A stretch of DNA of 64,000 nucleotides from Elymus sibiricus (GCA_039707655.1 CM077675.1:418747162-418811161), one strand, 5' to 3'. Positions 1 through 16,194 are shown, counted from the stretch's first letter. Program-made: numbers and translations. Notes: a model not told the origin generated them from the sequence alone.

Positions 1-352
1 GAAATTCCAATTTCAATCGGTTGTAGTTCCATGATCCAATATCATCACATAGCCTATACCATGTCAATGCCTTCTCCTTCAAAGATAAAGGAAAGACCTT
101 CTTCTTGATATCATCCTCAGGCAAACCTGCAAGCTTAAATAATCCACAAACTTCATCGACATAGATTAGATGCAAATCAGGATGTAGTGTTCCATCTCCT
201 GCATAAGGATTAGCTAGCAGTTTCTCTATCATACCTGAAGAAATTTCATAATAAATATTTTCAGTAGGTGCAGTAGGTTGAGAAGCAACTCTTTGTGCTT
301 CCGGTCGGGGTGAAGATACCCCGAACAAGCCCCTCAAAGGATTATTTTCCAT
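1..352 (-). CDS. gag N-terminus of Gypsy G1 (partial, runs off window)
   Basis: An open frame starts at ATG 352-350 (MENNPLRGLFG...) and reads without a stop to base 1. It contains the same capsid N-terminal text as G3 ([20 protein letters not shown]) and the start of the retrotransposon gag domain ([16 protein letters not shown]). Compared with G3, which has a TGA at codon 16, this copy keeps CGA and stays open there. The product would be the structural capsid polyprotein of the retroelement. The upstream Met at 352 is preferred over the one at 232 because the frame is open between them and lies directly after the leader. Confidence 0.7.
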   Translation of the reverse strand, partial: MENNPLRGLFGVSSPRPEAQRVASQPTAPTENIYYEISSGMIEKLLANPYAGDGTLHPDLHLIYVDEVCGLFKLAGLPEDDIKKKVFPLSLKEKALTWYRLCDDIGSWNYNRLKLEF

Positions 353-429
353 AGTAACAAGTGACAGTAAATTTCAGCACACTATATAAATTTTTCCTTA
401 CCAAATTCCACTCACCAAAGGCGCTTCAC

Positions 430-447
430 TCCCCGGCAACGGCGCCA
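430..447 (-). other. Primer-binding site of G1 (tRNA-Asp type)
   Basis: The minus strand reads TGGCGCCGTTGCCGGGGA, complementary to the 3' end of tRNA-Asp, the usual primer of Athila-type Gypsy elements. It lies 11 bp inside the 5' LTR. The same 18 bases occur at the equivalent place in G3 (29120-29137). Confidence 0.85.
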
Positions 448-458
448 GAAAAGAGTCT

Positions 459-1981
459 TGATGACCCACAAGTATAGGGGATCTATCGTAGTCCTTTCGA
501 TAAGTAAGAGTGTCGAACCCAACGAGGCGCAGAAGGAAATGACAAGCGGTTTTCAGTAAGGTATTCTCTGCAAGCACTGAAATTATCGGTAACAGATAGT
601 TTTGTGATAAGATAATTCGTAACGGATAGCAAGTAACAAGTGTAGCAAAGGTGCAGCAAGGTGGCCCAATCCTTTCTGTAGCAAAGGACAAGCCTGGACA
701 AACTCTTATATAAAGCAAAGTGCTCCCGAGGACACATGGGAATTTCTGTCAAGCTAGTTTTCATCATGCTCATATGATTCGCGTTCGTTACTTTGATAAT
801 TTGATATGTGGGTGGACCGGTGCTTGGGTGCTGCCCTTACTTGGACAAGCCTCCCACTTATGATTAACCCCTCTCGCAAGCATCCGCAGCTACGAAAGAA
901 GAATTAAGATAAATCTAAGCATAGCATGAAACATATGGATCCAAATCAGCCCCTTACGAAGCAACGCATAAACTAGGGTTTAAGCTTCTGTCACTCTAGC
1001 AAGCCATCATCTACTTATTACTTCCCAATGCCTTCCTCTAGGCCCAAACAATGGTGAAGTGTCATGTAGTCGATGTTCACATAACACCACTAGAGGAGAG
1101 ACAACATACATCTCATCAAAATATCGAACGAATACCAAATTCACATGATTACTTATAACAAGACTTATCCCATGTCCTCAGGAACAAACGTAACTACTCA
1201 CAAAGCATATTAATGTTCATAATCAGAGGAGTATTAATTATCATTAAGGATCTGAACATATGATCTTCCACCAAGTAAACCAACTAGCATTAACTATAAT
1301 GAGTAATCAACACTACTAGCAACCCACAGGTACCAATCTGAGGTTTTGAGACAAAGATCGGATACAAGAGATGAACTAGGGTTTGGAGAGGAGATGGTGC
1401 TGGTGAAGATGTTGATGGAGATTGACCCCCTCTCGATGAGAGGATCATTGGTGATGACGATGGCTTCGATTTCCCCCTCCGGGAGGGAAGTTTCCCCGGC
1501 AGAACAGCTCCGCCGGAGCCCTAGATTGGTTCTGCCCAAGTTCCGCCTCGAGACGGCGGCGCTTCGTCCCGAAATCCCCTTATGATTTTTTCCAGGTCAA
1601 AACCCTCCATATAGCAGAAGATGGGCACCGGAGGCCTGCCAGGGGGCCCACAAGCCACAGGGGCGCGCCCAGGGGGGTAGGGCGCGCCCCCTGGCTTGTG
1701 ACTCCCTGGTGGGTCCCCTCTGGTATTTCTTTCGCCCAATATTTTTTATATATTCCAAAATAATTCTCCATAGATTTTCAGGACTTTTGGAGTTGTGCAG
1801 AATAGGTATCTCAGATTTGCTCCTTTTCCAGTCCAGAATTCCAGCTGCCGGCATTCTCCCTCTTCATGTAAACCTTGTAAAATAAGAGAGAAAAAGCATA
1901 AGTATTATACCATAATGTGTATTAACAGCCCATAATGCAATAAATATCGATATAAAAGCATGATGCAAAATGGACATATCA
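459..1981 (-). repeat. 5' LTR of Gypsy G1 (1523 bp)
   Basis: It begins TGATGACCCACAAGTATAGG and ends GGACATATCA in + orientation, an imperfect copy of the usual TG...CA termini. It is collinear along its whole length with the G3 LTRs at 18805-20330 and 29149-32229. A GC-rich inverted repeat (about 1640-1700) precedes an A/T-rich TATA-like stretch (about 1740-1755), the same promoter-proximal layout as in the other LTRs of this family. Confidence 0.9.
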
Positions 1982-2413
1982 TTATGCAATGAAATTACGT
2001 CCTACTTATGGTGCATTATTCGGTGTTAGTTATGCTCAATGCCCGTTTATGTGAATTTTCGTTTCTTGGTTGGTTGCTTCTCAATCTATTTGCTAGCCTC
2101 CACTTGTACTAAGTAGAAATACTACTTGTGCATCCAAAATCCTTAATCCCAATTTTGCCTTATGTGTCCACCATACCTACCTATATGCGGTATTTCCTTG
2201 CCGTTCTAAGCAAATTTGTTTGTGCCATCTCTAATTTTCAAAATGAATTTCCTTTTTGTGTGCTCCTACCACTCATGAAACGGTAGGGGGTGTCCAATAT
2301 TTTTCCATGCTAGATGTGTTATTCTCAAGCTGAGTGTTTATTCACTTGTCATTGCACGAGAGTACGGTGGGAATTGGGATGCCCAGTCTCGAAATGAAAA
2401 AGAAATTTACTTT

Positions 2414-2725
2414 ATGTTGTCAAATAATAAATTCCTTGGAAAGTGTTGGTATGGAAGGCAACCGTGGATACGGCTAGCCATGGATTGTGAACGAATGGTG
2501 GAAAAAGGAATAAACTTTATTTTATGTTTGGGAACCGCCTATGATGTATCTAGCATGGAAAGTATTGAGAACTACTTTGTCGTTTTTGTTGACAGGAAAG
2601 GCATGCCACCCAAAATATTTTTCTCTCTCAATTTAAGCTTTGAGCTCTGGCACCTCTACAAATCCCTACTTCCCTCCGGGAAGGGCCTATCTATTTACTT
2701 TATGCAATTTTTAATTTTAATTTGA
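2414..2725 (+). pseudogene. Remnant reading frame in G2 3' internal region
   Basis: A 103-codon frame (MLSNNKFLGKCWYGRQPWIR...) lies between pol (not in window) and the polypurine tract of G2. I see no catalytic motif. Its position matches the long, poorly coding spacer of Athila-type elements that sometimes carries an extra frame. It may be chance; I list it because it is the only frame of note in this 1.1-kb stretch. Confidence 0.25.
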
Positions 2726-3068
2726 GTCTCCATCTTCTCATATAAAGCACCAACTAGGGGGCACTATGATCATGCTTGTGCATTGGGTGTAGTTAATATT
2801 TGAGTGTGTTTCATGAATGGATCAATGATTGATCATGATGGGCTAGGGATAACTTTCTTTAGTGTTGATATTTTGAAAGACATGGTTGCTTGTTGGCATG
2901 CTTGAGTATTAAAGTCTTTATGTCAAAACTAGACTATTGCTTTGAACCATCTAAAAGTCCAAATGTCCATGCTACAAAAGAAAAGAATATGTGATGAACA
3001 TGTTAGGCAGCATTCCACGTCAAAAATTTTGTTTGTATCATCTACCTACTCGAGGACGAGTAGGAATT

Positions 3069-3082
3069 AAGCTTGGGGATGC
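3069..3082 (+). other. Polypurine tract of G2
   Basis: AAGCTTGGGGATGC directly precedes the LTR start TGATACGT. This is the plus-strand primer position and fixes the orientation of G2. The upstream CTACTCGAGGACGAGTAGG hairpin is a usual neighbour in this element class. Confidence 0.7.
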
Positions 3083-4660
3083 TGATACGTCTACAACGTA
3101 TCTATAATTTTTGATTGTTCCATGTTGTTATATTATCTTTCTTGGATGTTTTACAATTATTTTATAGGAACTTTATATCATTTTTTTGGGACTAACCTAT
3201 TGACATAGTGCCAAGTGCCAATTGCTGTTTTTGCTTGTTTTTTACTTCGCAGAATATCAGTACCAAACGGAGTTCAATCACGACGAAACTTTTTGGAGAT
3301 TTTTTTGGACCAGAAGACATCCAGGGAGCGAAAGAAGTACCTGGGAGGAGGCCCAGGGGGACCACAAGACACCGGGGCGTGCCAGAGGCCCCCGACGCGC
3401 CCTTGTGGGTTGTGGTGGCCTTCGGACCCCTCTCCACCACCTCTGAGCTCTATAAATACCCAAATATTCCAGAAACCCTGGAGGAGTCGACGAAAAACAC
3501 TTCCAGCCGTCGCAAGTTCCAGAACCGCGAGATCCAATCTAACACCATCACGGAGGGGCTCATCATCCTCATTGGTGCCTCTCCGATGATGCGTGAGTAG
3601 TCCACCATAGACCTACGGGTCCATAGGAAGTACCTAGATGGCTTTCTCTCTCTCTCTCTTTTGATTCTCAATACAATGGTCTCTTGGAGATCTATTTGAT
3701 GTAATTACTTTTTGCGGTGTGTTTGTTGGGATCCGATGAATTTTGAGTTCATGATCAATTTCTATCCATGAATATTATTTGAGTCTTCTTTTGATTTCTT
3801 ATATGCATGATTACTTATAGTCTCATATTTCTTCTTCGAATCTTTGGTTTAGTTAGGCCAACTAGATCGATTTTTCTTGCCATGGGAAGAGGTGCTTTGT
3901 GATGGGTTCGATCTTGCGGTGTCCTCTCCCAGTGATAGAAGGGGCAGCGAGGAACACATGTATCATTGCTATTAAGGATAACAAGATGGGGTATATTCCT
4001 ACATGAATAAATCTTGTCTACATCATGTCACCGTTCTTATTGCATTACTCCGTTTCTCCATGAACTTAATACATTAGGTGCATGCTGGATAGCGGTCGAT
4101 GTGTGGAGTAATAGTAGTAGATGCAGAATCGTTTCGGTCTACTAATCTTGGACGTGATGCCTATATAATGATCATCGCCTTGGATATCATCATGATTATT
4201 TGATCTTCTATCAATTGCCCAACAGTAATTTGTTTACCCATCATGTGGTATACTCATGAGAGAAGCCACTAGTGAAACCTATGGCCCCCGGGTCTACTTT
4301 TCCAACATATTGCTTTTTGATCTATCTTTTTGCCGCTTTTGTTTTCAGATCTATTATTCCAAAAACCAAAAATACCTTGCTGCACTTTTTATTTGCCTCT
4401 TTTATTTTGAGTTCTTGAGAGATATATTTATCCAATCTACTACACCTAATCTATCTTTTTACTGTTGAGAGATTGACAACCTCTCTTACGCGTCGGGTTG
4501 CAAGTATTTGTTCTTTGTGTGCAGGTACCGTTTACATAGCATTGTGTGGTCCTCCACCTAAGTTCGATAACCTTGGTTTCATAACTGAGGGAAATACTTA
4601 CTGTTGCTGTGCTGCATCATCCCTTCCTCTTTGGGGAAATACCTACGCAGTCTCAAGCCA
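3083..4660 (+). repeat. 3' LTR of Gypsy G2 (about 1578 bp)
   Basis: It starts TGATACGTCTACAACG and ends near CTCAAGCCA. The body aligns in order with the reverse complement of the solo LTR S2 (29971-31556): a GC-rich foldback at 3345-3425, a TATAAATA box near 3451-3458, and the segment ending CCCGGGTCTACTTTTCC. A (CT)n run lies at about 3641-3660. No matching target duplication can be sought because the left end is missing. Confidence 0.75.
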
Positions 4661-5371
4661 CGTCAGTCCCCTGTCGTCTATTGCTGCAGCACGGACGCCG
4701 ACGTGGGCCTGTCCCGCACTGCGCACAAATATGTGTGCTCGGCCTACTTCGCGTTGTTGGCCCACCGTCCTACTAACCATCCAGTCGCTACTCCTCAAGG
4801 GCATCGGTGGGTGCTCATGCCCGCGCCGCCGGCGCCACGAACGCAGATGCCTAAATCGAAGGAGCATGTTGCCCGTCACGAGAGGTAGAGGGCTAGGGAA
4901 AGGGCGGCGGCGCCGCCAACACAGACTGCCAGCTTTGCCTGATGAGGAGAAGCAGCTCCTCGCAGTTGTCTACCATTGTCACTAACGACGAGGGAGACGG
5001 ATGCCCGCGGGCTCCGTCACAAGAATGCCAAAGCCCTCCGGCTCGGTATCGAGACAAAGCTACAACCGTAATGGCGACCTGAAATGCAAAGGACCGACGA
5101 GGAATTGGTGAAGAAGCTCAACCATTTTCATCTTTATTTTCTTTTTTAGTAATTTTAGTTTAGAACTATGTCCGTCGGATGAACTGCGATGCTTTTTCGG
5201 TCTGGAATGTGTGGATTTTCATGTCTATTTACTCTGTATTCATTTAATTTCGTTTATCATCTACGTACTATTTTTCCTTGTTGCATGTATAATGTGAATT
5301 TAGGGTACCATATATGAGATCCACGGCTGTGCACACGGCAATATGAGGATTGATCGGTCACTGGGCGCGTC
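4661..5371. other. Unassigned single-copy-like sequence between G2 and LINE L1
   Basis: The first 330 bases are GC-rich and hold short overlapping open frames, none with a recognisable domain or start context. The rest is A/T-rich without features. It is the pre-insertion host DNA into which the LINE jumped at 5372-5388. A degraded gene or transposase fragment is possible but not supported. Confidence 0.4.
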
Positions 5372-5388
5372 AATGAACGCATAGGATG
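5372..5388. repeat. Target-site duplication, left copy (LINE L1)
   Basis: AATGAACGCATAGGATG, 17 bp, is repeated without mismatch at 10805-10821. Length and the adjoining A-run are typical of target-primed reverse transcription. Confidence 0.93.
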
Positions 5389-10804
<5,416 letters not shown>

Positions 10805-10821
10805 AATGAACGCATAGGATG
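10805..10821. repeat. Target-site duplication, right copy (LINE L1)
   Basis: Second perfect copy of AATGAACGCATAGGATG. Its first two A bases overlap the LINE poly(A). Confidence 0.93.
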
Positions 10822-10855
10822 ACATATTTGATATGTATGGTTGTAGATGTTTTAA

Positions 10856-11068
10856 GGGCATCTCCAACGCGTGGGCGCTTAAAATCCTGAACATATCAAT
10901 ATGCAGATGTCAGACGCTAGCAACTGCGTTTTGTGTGCTTTTTTAAGCATGCGGCTTCCACGTGTGTGGCGAAGCCAAAAAAATAGCAAGGAATGAAGGA
11001 CTAACTACCAAAACGGCCGGGATTTAATCCCTAGTGACTGGGTGTAAGCGTCCCCATTGTACGTGCCC
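10856..11068. mobile_element. Harbinger/Tourist-type MITE M1 (213 bp)
   Basis: Terminal inverted repeats GGGCATCTCCAACGCG and, on the other strand, GGGCACGTACAATGGGGACG are imperfect but share the GGGCA start and the GCTTA inner block. TAA precedes (10853-10855) and follows (11069-11071). No coding potential. Its right TAA is also the left TAA of MITE M2. Confidence 0.65.
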
Positions 11069-11071
11069 TAA

Positions 11072-11793
11072 GAGCATATATAGTCATGATCGACAAATCC
11101 GGCTCCTCAAACGTCAGCGGACGCGCCCGGACGCGTCTGCGGACAGTGACCGGACATGCCTCATTTTTGCAATTTGCAAACATATATCCTATTTTCAAAC
11201 ATCAGATACATGTAAGGACATGCACGTCGATCATCGGGTCTTTGTTGGGCCGGCGGGACATAGCTTCTGTCATCCCCTTTGTGAAGGACGGTGACTCTTT
11301 TTGAATCACAAAATAAAAATCTCTGTCATTGTCGTAGGCCATCAACGTATACATATGAGATGAACTTGACACTCGATGAACAATCGTCAGTTGATGAAAT
11401 ACAATCTAGTGTCAAACTCCCTCATACATACAGCGAGAATTGATCCACCTACTAAAAACAGAGAAGCTTGTAGTTGTCCGACGGCGCGGCAATTTAAGTC
11501 GGTCCGCCTCTGGCTGGCGCGGCGAGGTGGGACTAAAATTTAGGTCGACTAGCTCCCGGGCGGCAACGGTCTTCTCGTCAAATCGCTAGCAAGTGGGACC
11601 GTGTGGGCCAGGCGGGCGTGCCCGGACGCCCCATATCCACCCCATATTTGGGCTGGATATGAGGAATGCCAGTCAGCCCAGGCGTTTGATGCCGGTTTGA
11701 GAGGCTCGGTTGGGTCGAAATTTCGTGACCGGACAATGTTTGGAAGGACTGCTCGCGTGTGAAAAGGATACGAGGGTCCGGTTGTAAATGCTC
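11072..11793. mobile_element. Harbinger-type non-autonomous element M2 (722 bp)
   Basis: The ends GAGCATATATAG and, inverted, GAGCATTTACAACCGGACC match at the outer bases; TAA lies at 11069-11071 and 11794-11796. The interior shows the CG-rich blocks (CGGACGCG, TGACCGGACA) seen in many Triticeae Harbinger-like elements, with mirrored GACCGGACA motifs inside both ends. No transposase frame is seen, so it must have moved in trans. Confidence 0.65.
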
Positions 11794-11796
11794 TAA

Positions 11797-13870
11797 AGAA
11801 GCAATGCTAGACACACGGTGTGAAGGCTTGGGATTGGTAGTAGGGGATGAGGCGGGGCCCACCGGACTAAAATTCAGTAGCAGAGAGGTTAATTGCGCTC
11901 TAAAGTGACCGTGCGTGCAATGCCTGAAGAAAAGACCAAATTAAAAAATATCGCGCGGCCAGCGTGATCAGCTCTTTCAAACCAATAAAAAAAAAAGACC
12001 AAATTAAAAAAAAAATGAACACACATTTTCAGAAAGGACAAACCAAACCGAACCAGTCCGTCGTCGCGTACCCAAGACCCTCTTCCAACCCAATGTTGAC
12101 AAGTGACGCCCAGTCCTGTGTGCTGTCTGGTCGTGTCCGGCTCGAGCTACGCTCTCCTCTGTTCTTGTCTGCTGGCCAAACCAAATTCGTTGCTCGGAAC
12201 TCGCCACTTGGACGGGTGGTCTCTTCTCGTCACATCTTGACTGGACGGAGCACATTCTCAGAACCAAGGATGCCCCTGTTCTCGAGCCTATCCACTGCAA
12301 TTCTGCAGGCACCGATCGAAGCAGAGTCGTGCTAGCTGGGCGCCAGGGTGTGTGTGTGTGGCAAGCACCAAGCACCAAGCACCAACTGGAATTCTCACAC
12401 GCATGCCTACCCAACAAAATACCACCCCGTCCGATGCCACGTCCAGCAGAACCGAAACAAGTCCATCGACCATCATCGCTCTGCCGCTGCCTGTTTCACA
12501 ATTATTGATGCCTTCCATCGCCTGACCAAACGGCAAACGGAGAATGGATGCCTTTCTTTTGTACTGTATCTACCGAGAAAGCGAGAATGGCGGTTCGTGT
12601 TTTACAATGATGTGTTGTCGTCGTTTGCACGTCGTGCAATGCACCATGTGGCACGAAAAAGTGCCTTTCTCCCTGTCCCCTTCGATCAACATATTAAATT
12701 GAACTCATGCGCGCGTCCATCTAACAATATCTTATGCGGTATAAGTAGATGCATGTGATATACTTTGGCACGGAGTACGTGCTCGATAGTTATGTGGTCA
12801 CACACACACAAGAATGCGTGCATGCTATAGTTGAGCAGATCCTCCTGCCCCCTTGCAAGATCATAACGGACGGCCATGCATGCTAGCTCACGTCCCGACG
12901 GACGAGGCGACAACAGGCAAATCTGCGTAGCTTTCATGCACGTCTCGCTCAAATAGATCGGGGCAGATCTACAAGCATCGTGTACTAGCATTTCAGAAGG
13001 CACTGTGCACTGAGCCGGCCGATCCATGCCTAATTTCGACCGCTCGCTCAAGATGCACGTCACAAAACATTGGCCGTCCGAAAGAGCGGGGAGATTGCAC
13101 AAGGGCTCTTGCCAGTTTCATTTCAGCACAGTGCCGGTCTCTGTCACGCCGTCGCTGTTCATCCGGTGGCGGCACGGCGGCACCTACCTACTGGAGTACC
13201 TCAGTTGCTCTCGACTGGACTGTCCAAGTCCACTAGCAGCTTTGCCGTCGTTCGTTCACGGCCTCGAAAGAATCTTTCTTTAATCCATCATGTCCCTTTG
13301 GGCTTTGAACCTTTCCCAGAAAGCAAGTAAAGGTGATCACCGAGGCACGGCACGACGCACGACCGACGGTGCAACCGTCGTAGTACGTATGCTCTGATCC
13401 TCGACCCGACTCTATTATTAGTGGACACGCCCCCGTCGACCTCGATCGCTCGCGGTCCACCGTCGGTCAAGGTCGACGCCACGTACCGCGTGGTGCTGCT
13501 CCTACGTGCTGAGCCCGTTGCTTAGCCGCCAAGGCGGTTGAGTAAACGCAAAGTGGTGCGTGTGTGTGTGCATGGACAGAAGGCACGACCGACCGACTGC
13601 TCACCGTGAGCGAATCATCGCTCGGCTTGGCACGCACGCACGCACGCACGACTGAGACGGAAGCCTCTCGAGCACATTTCCGCCACCTCGCCGGCGTGTG
13701 GCGTGCCGACTCGTGTCATCGCCGGAAAGGCACGGCGAAAGCGGCCGGGGAAGACGCCAAGAGTGATGCGGCAGGCAGCGAAAGCCCTGCCGCCCCGGCG
13801 TCCTCACCACCTCACCTCGCCAACTTTCCACATCCGGCGAACCGCCTTCGCCCCGACCCGTCCCCTCCGG
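11797..13870. other. Upstream intergenic region of the AAA-ATPase gene
   Basis: About 2.1 kb without a recognisable gene. It contains short A-runs (11980-12015) with a repeated AAGACCAAATTAAAAAA, a small perfect hairpin CGACGGTGCAACCGTCG (about 13364-13380), a GT/TG run at 13558-13571 and a (CACG)n microsatellite at 13630-13650. The last 300 bp are GC-rich and lead into the TATA box. Confidence 0.5.
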
Positions 13871-13877
13871 CGCCAAC

Positions 13878-13884
13878 TATAAAA
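13878..13884 (+). promoter_or_regulatory. TATA box of the AAA-ATPase gene
   Basis: CTATAAAA in a pyrimidine-rich grass promoter. With transcription starting about 30 bp downstream, the 5' UTR would be roughly 110 nt and end at ATG 14023. This position argues that the open frame upstream of 14023 is promoter, not protein. Confidence 0.7.
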
Positions 13885-14022
13885 CCCATCCCCCACCACC
13901 TCCGCCTCCTCCTCATCCCACTCACTCCACTCAACTCACCACACTACACGGCGAGCACCAGCTCACACTGCACCCACGAGCCTCACGCCGTGACAAAACC
14001 GACGCGCGCGCTGGCGGCGGCC

Positions 14023-15495
14023 ATGGAGATGATCCTGGACTGGCGCTCGGTGGGGTCGCTGATCGCGACGGTCATGGTGTTCCGGACGGCCATGCGGGAC
14101 TTCATCCCGCCGGAGGCCGAGCAGTGGCTGCGCCGCCTGCTCGCGCGCCTCGCCGCCGCGTTCCGGGCGCCCACGGCCACCATCCTCATCGACGAGGCCG
14201 ACGGCGCCAGCTCCGGCGCCACCAACGACCTCTACGACGCCGCGCAGCTCTACCTCGGCTCGCGCTGCCTCGCCGCCGCCCCCGCCGTGCGCCTCTACAA
14301 GCCGCGCCAGTCGGACCGCGCCGTCGCCTCGCTCCCGGACGCGCACACCGCGGACGACACCTACCAGGGCGTCCGCGTCAAGTGGACCTCCACCGCGCGC
14401 CCCGTCGAGCGCGGCGCCGGGCACAACCCCTATAACGTGTTCGGCTCCCGGGGCGGCGGCGCCGGCGGCGACCACCGCAGCCTCGAGCTCCAGTTCCTGC
14501 GCCAGCACCGCGACTTCGTGCACGAGACGTACATCCCCCACGTCATCGACGAGGCCACCCGGATGCGGCTCAAGTCGCGGGAGCGCAGGCTCTACACCAA
14601 CCGCGCCGCCGCGCCCGGCGACGACCACCACCGCCTCTGGACCTCCCACACCTTCTCCCACCCCTCCACGTTCGACACGCTCGCCGTCGACCCGGCGCTC
14701 CGCGAGGAGATCCGCGCCGACCTGCTCCGCTTCGCCGCCCGCCGGGAGCACTACGCGCGCGTCGGCCGCGCCTGGAAGCGCGGGTACCTGCTCCACGGCC
14801 CGCCCGGCACCGGCAAGACAAGCCTCGTGGCCGCCATCGCCAACCTCCTCGAGTTCGACGTCTACGACCTGGAGCTAACCACGGTGCCCACCAACTCCCA
14901 CCTCCGCCGCCTGCTGGTCTCCACCACGCCCAAATCCGTCGTCGTCGTCGAGGACATCGACTGCTCCCTCGACCTCTCCGACCGCAAGAAGAACTCCGGC
15001 GGCGCCGACGAGGACAACGCGCAGCTGGCCATGCTCTCCCCGGCCGCCGCGGCGGCCATGGCGGCGATCGGGCGCGAGTCCATCAGCCTCTCCGGCGTCC
15101 TCAACTTCGTGGACGGGCTCTGGTCGTCCTGCGTGGGCGAGCGGCTGATGATCTTCACCACCAACCACCCGGAGCGGCTGGACCCGGCGCTGCTCCGCCC
15201 GGGGCGCATGGACCGCAAGATCGAGCTCGGCTACTGCACGTCCGCCGCGCTCCGCGTGCTCGCCAAGAACTACCTCGGCGTCGGCGAGGACCCCGACGAC
15301 GAGCCCGACGCGGTGGTGGACGGCCTCATGGCCGAGGCCGAGGGCCTGCTCGCCGCCGACGTGCGCATCACGCCCGCCGACATCGGCGAGGTGTTCATGG
15401 GCTGCGACGGCGCGGGCGCCTCCGCAGCCCTCAGGAGGCTCGTCGGCGAGCTGCGCGGCAGGAGAGACACGCCGGCCGCAGACACGGTGCATTGA
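14023..15495 (+). CDS. AAA-ATPase, plant BCS1-like/ASD family (490 aa, intronless)
   Basis: The protein is a membrane-anchored AAA-type ATPase. Order: a short hydrophobic N-terminal segment (about residues 8-25, SVGSLIATVMVF) as probable membrane anchor, the AAA-associated N-terminal domain (about 26-130), then the AAA module with Walker A GPPGTGKT (259-266), Walker B VVVVEDID (306-313) and the RPGRMD segment with arginine fingers (392-397). Catalytic residues look intact and length fits the family (about 480-520 aa). Plant relatives sit in mitochondrial, ER or plasma membranes, and several respond to stress or pathogens; which applies here cannot be read from sequence. Start: ATG 14023 is preferred because it has GCGGCCATGG context, lies 139 bp after a TATA box and gives the family's usual N-terminus, although the frame is open to 13564. 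The gene is single-exon, with strong third-position G/C. Confidence 0.93.
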   Translation: MEMILDWRSVGSLIATVMVFRTAMRDFIPPEAEQWLRRLLARLAAAFRAPTATILIDEADGASSGATNDLYDAAQLYLGSRCLAAAPAVRLYKPRQSDRAVASLPDAHTADDTYQGVRVKWTSTARPVERGAGHNPYNVFGSRGGGAGGDHRSLELQFLRQHRDFVHETYIPHVIDEATRMRLKSRERRLYTNRAAAPGDDHHRLWTSHTFSHPSTFDTLAVDPALREEIRADLLRFAARREHYARVGRAWKRGYLLHGPPGTGKTSLVAAIANLLEFDVYDLELTTVPTNSHLRRLLVSTTPKSVVVVEDIDCSLDLSDRKKNSGGADEDNAQLAMLSPAAAAAMAAIGRESISLSGVLNFVDGLWSSCVGERLMIFTTNHPERLDPALLRPGRMDRKIELGYCTSAALRVLAKNYLGVGEDPDDEPDAVVDGLMAEAEGLLAADVRITPADIGEVFMGCDGAGASAALRRLVGELRGRRDTPAADTVH

Positions 15496-15753
15496 CGGAT
15501 GAGAAGACGGAGTGAGGCAGATCAGACACTGAGATTGACCAGTAGTACGTCTGTACGTGGCTCGTTGCAGCATTGCCCGGAGAATTGCAGATGAAATTAA
15601 CTTCAATAATTCCATGATATCATCACCAGATCGATCGATGTACGTGTTGGTGTCATCGTGTTGTGGGGTTTATTTGCATATACAAGCGGCTGCTTGATCA
15701 TGTTGTAGTTTTTTGTTTTTTTGTTGTTGTTGTAGTATATCGAAAGTAGTATT

Positions 15754-15759
15754 AATAAA
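15754..15759 (+). terminator. Poly(A) signal of the AAA-ATPase gene
   Basis: AATAAA 259 bp after the stop codon, downstream of T-rich and TTG-rich stretches (15708-15733) that resemble plant far-upstream elements. The true cleavage site is not visible. Confidence 0.55.
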
Positions 15760-15995
15760 GTTTAGCTCAAAAGGAAAAGCAGTGTCATCAAGTTTCTTCC
15801 GTCTTTTGCAAGCACTACGTAGTTCGATTTTTGTTTGAGCTTTCAGGAGTACTGTCATGCATTGACGTGGGAATTTAGGTCGGGATAAAATAGGAGCAAG
15901 GGTCGGTACAATATGGCGATGGCCGAATGGAAAACGATGGGCAAGTGAATATACGTCGTACCTTTCCACGTTAGTTGGTTGCACCTCGGCTGTTA

Positions 15996-16191
15996 GGCCT
16001 TGTATAATGCAAGGTGCTTAGAGGAGATGCTTAGAGAATTAAATCAAACTTTTCTTAAGCATCGGTGTTTATTTCTACAGGAGAGGTGCCTAATTAAGCA
16101 TTTACCATGTACAAATAAGCATCGATGCTTAAAGAAAGCCTGGTTTATTTCTCTAAGCACCTCCCCTAAGCACCTTGCATTGTACAAGGCC
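15996..16191. mobile_element. Tourist/Harbinger-type MITE M3 (196 bp)
   Basis: Long near-perfect terminal inverted repeats: GGCCTTGTATAATGCAAGGT on the left, and GGCCTTGTACAATGCAAGGT when the right end is inverted; both continue with GCTTAG. TTA lies at 15993-15995 and 16192-16194. The unit is non-coding and would fold into a hairpin. It lies about 240 bp after the poly(A) signal of the ATPase gene. Confidence 0.9.
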
Positions 16192-16194
16192 TTA

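Larger units (their letters stand above)
1..1981 (-). mobile_element. Gypsy G1, Athila-type LTR retrotransposon, 5' end only, cut by window edge
   Basis: Read on the minus strand this segment gives 5' LTR (1981 to 459), an 11-bp gap, a primer-binding site (447-430), an untranslated leader and the first 117 codons of gag, then leaves the window at base 1. The first 450 bases match 28691-29140 of the full element G3 almost base for base, so both belong to one family. The termini (TGATACGT... in sense) and the tRNA-Asp-type primer site fit the Athila lineage of Triticeae (Sabrina/WHAM-like from memory). It sits inside the internal region of Gypsy G2, which resumes at 1982. Confidence 0.88.
1982..4660 (+). 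mobile_element. Gypsy G2, plus-strand LTR retrotransposon, 3' part only
   Basis: Right of G1 lies the 3' untranslated part of a plus-strand Gypsy internal domain (1982-3068), a polypurine tract, and a 3' LTR (3083-4660). The 5' portion of the element is beyond G1 and outside the window. LTR start TGATACGTCTACAACGTATC places it in the same broad Triticeae Gypsy class as the two solo LTRs S1 and S2. The right boundary is the less certain one: the LTR end at CAAGCCA is degenerate compared with S2. Confidence 0.75.

Noticed and set aside
430..447. Possible tRNA-Asp gene fragment
   Set aside because: Only the 18 bases of a primer-binding site are present; no cloverleaf. The same holds for the tRNA-Met-like sites at 39891 and 49429.
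4473..4985. 170-codon frame crossing the G2 LTR end
   Set aside because: It starts inside the LTR and runs into unrelated host DNA; no domain or start context; treated as chance.
13963..14796. Long minus-strand frames (up to 277 codons) opposite the ATPase gene
   Set aside because: They are mirror frames caused by high third-position G/C of the real gene; Ala/Arg/Val-rich with no domain.
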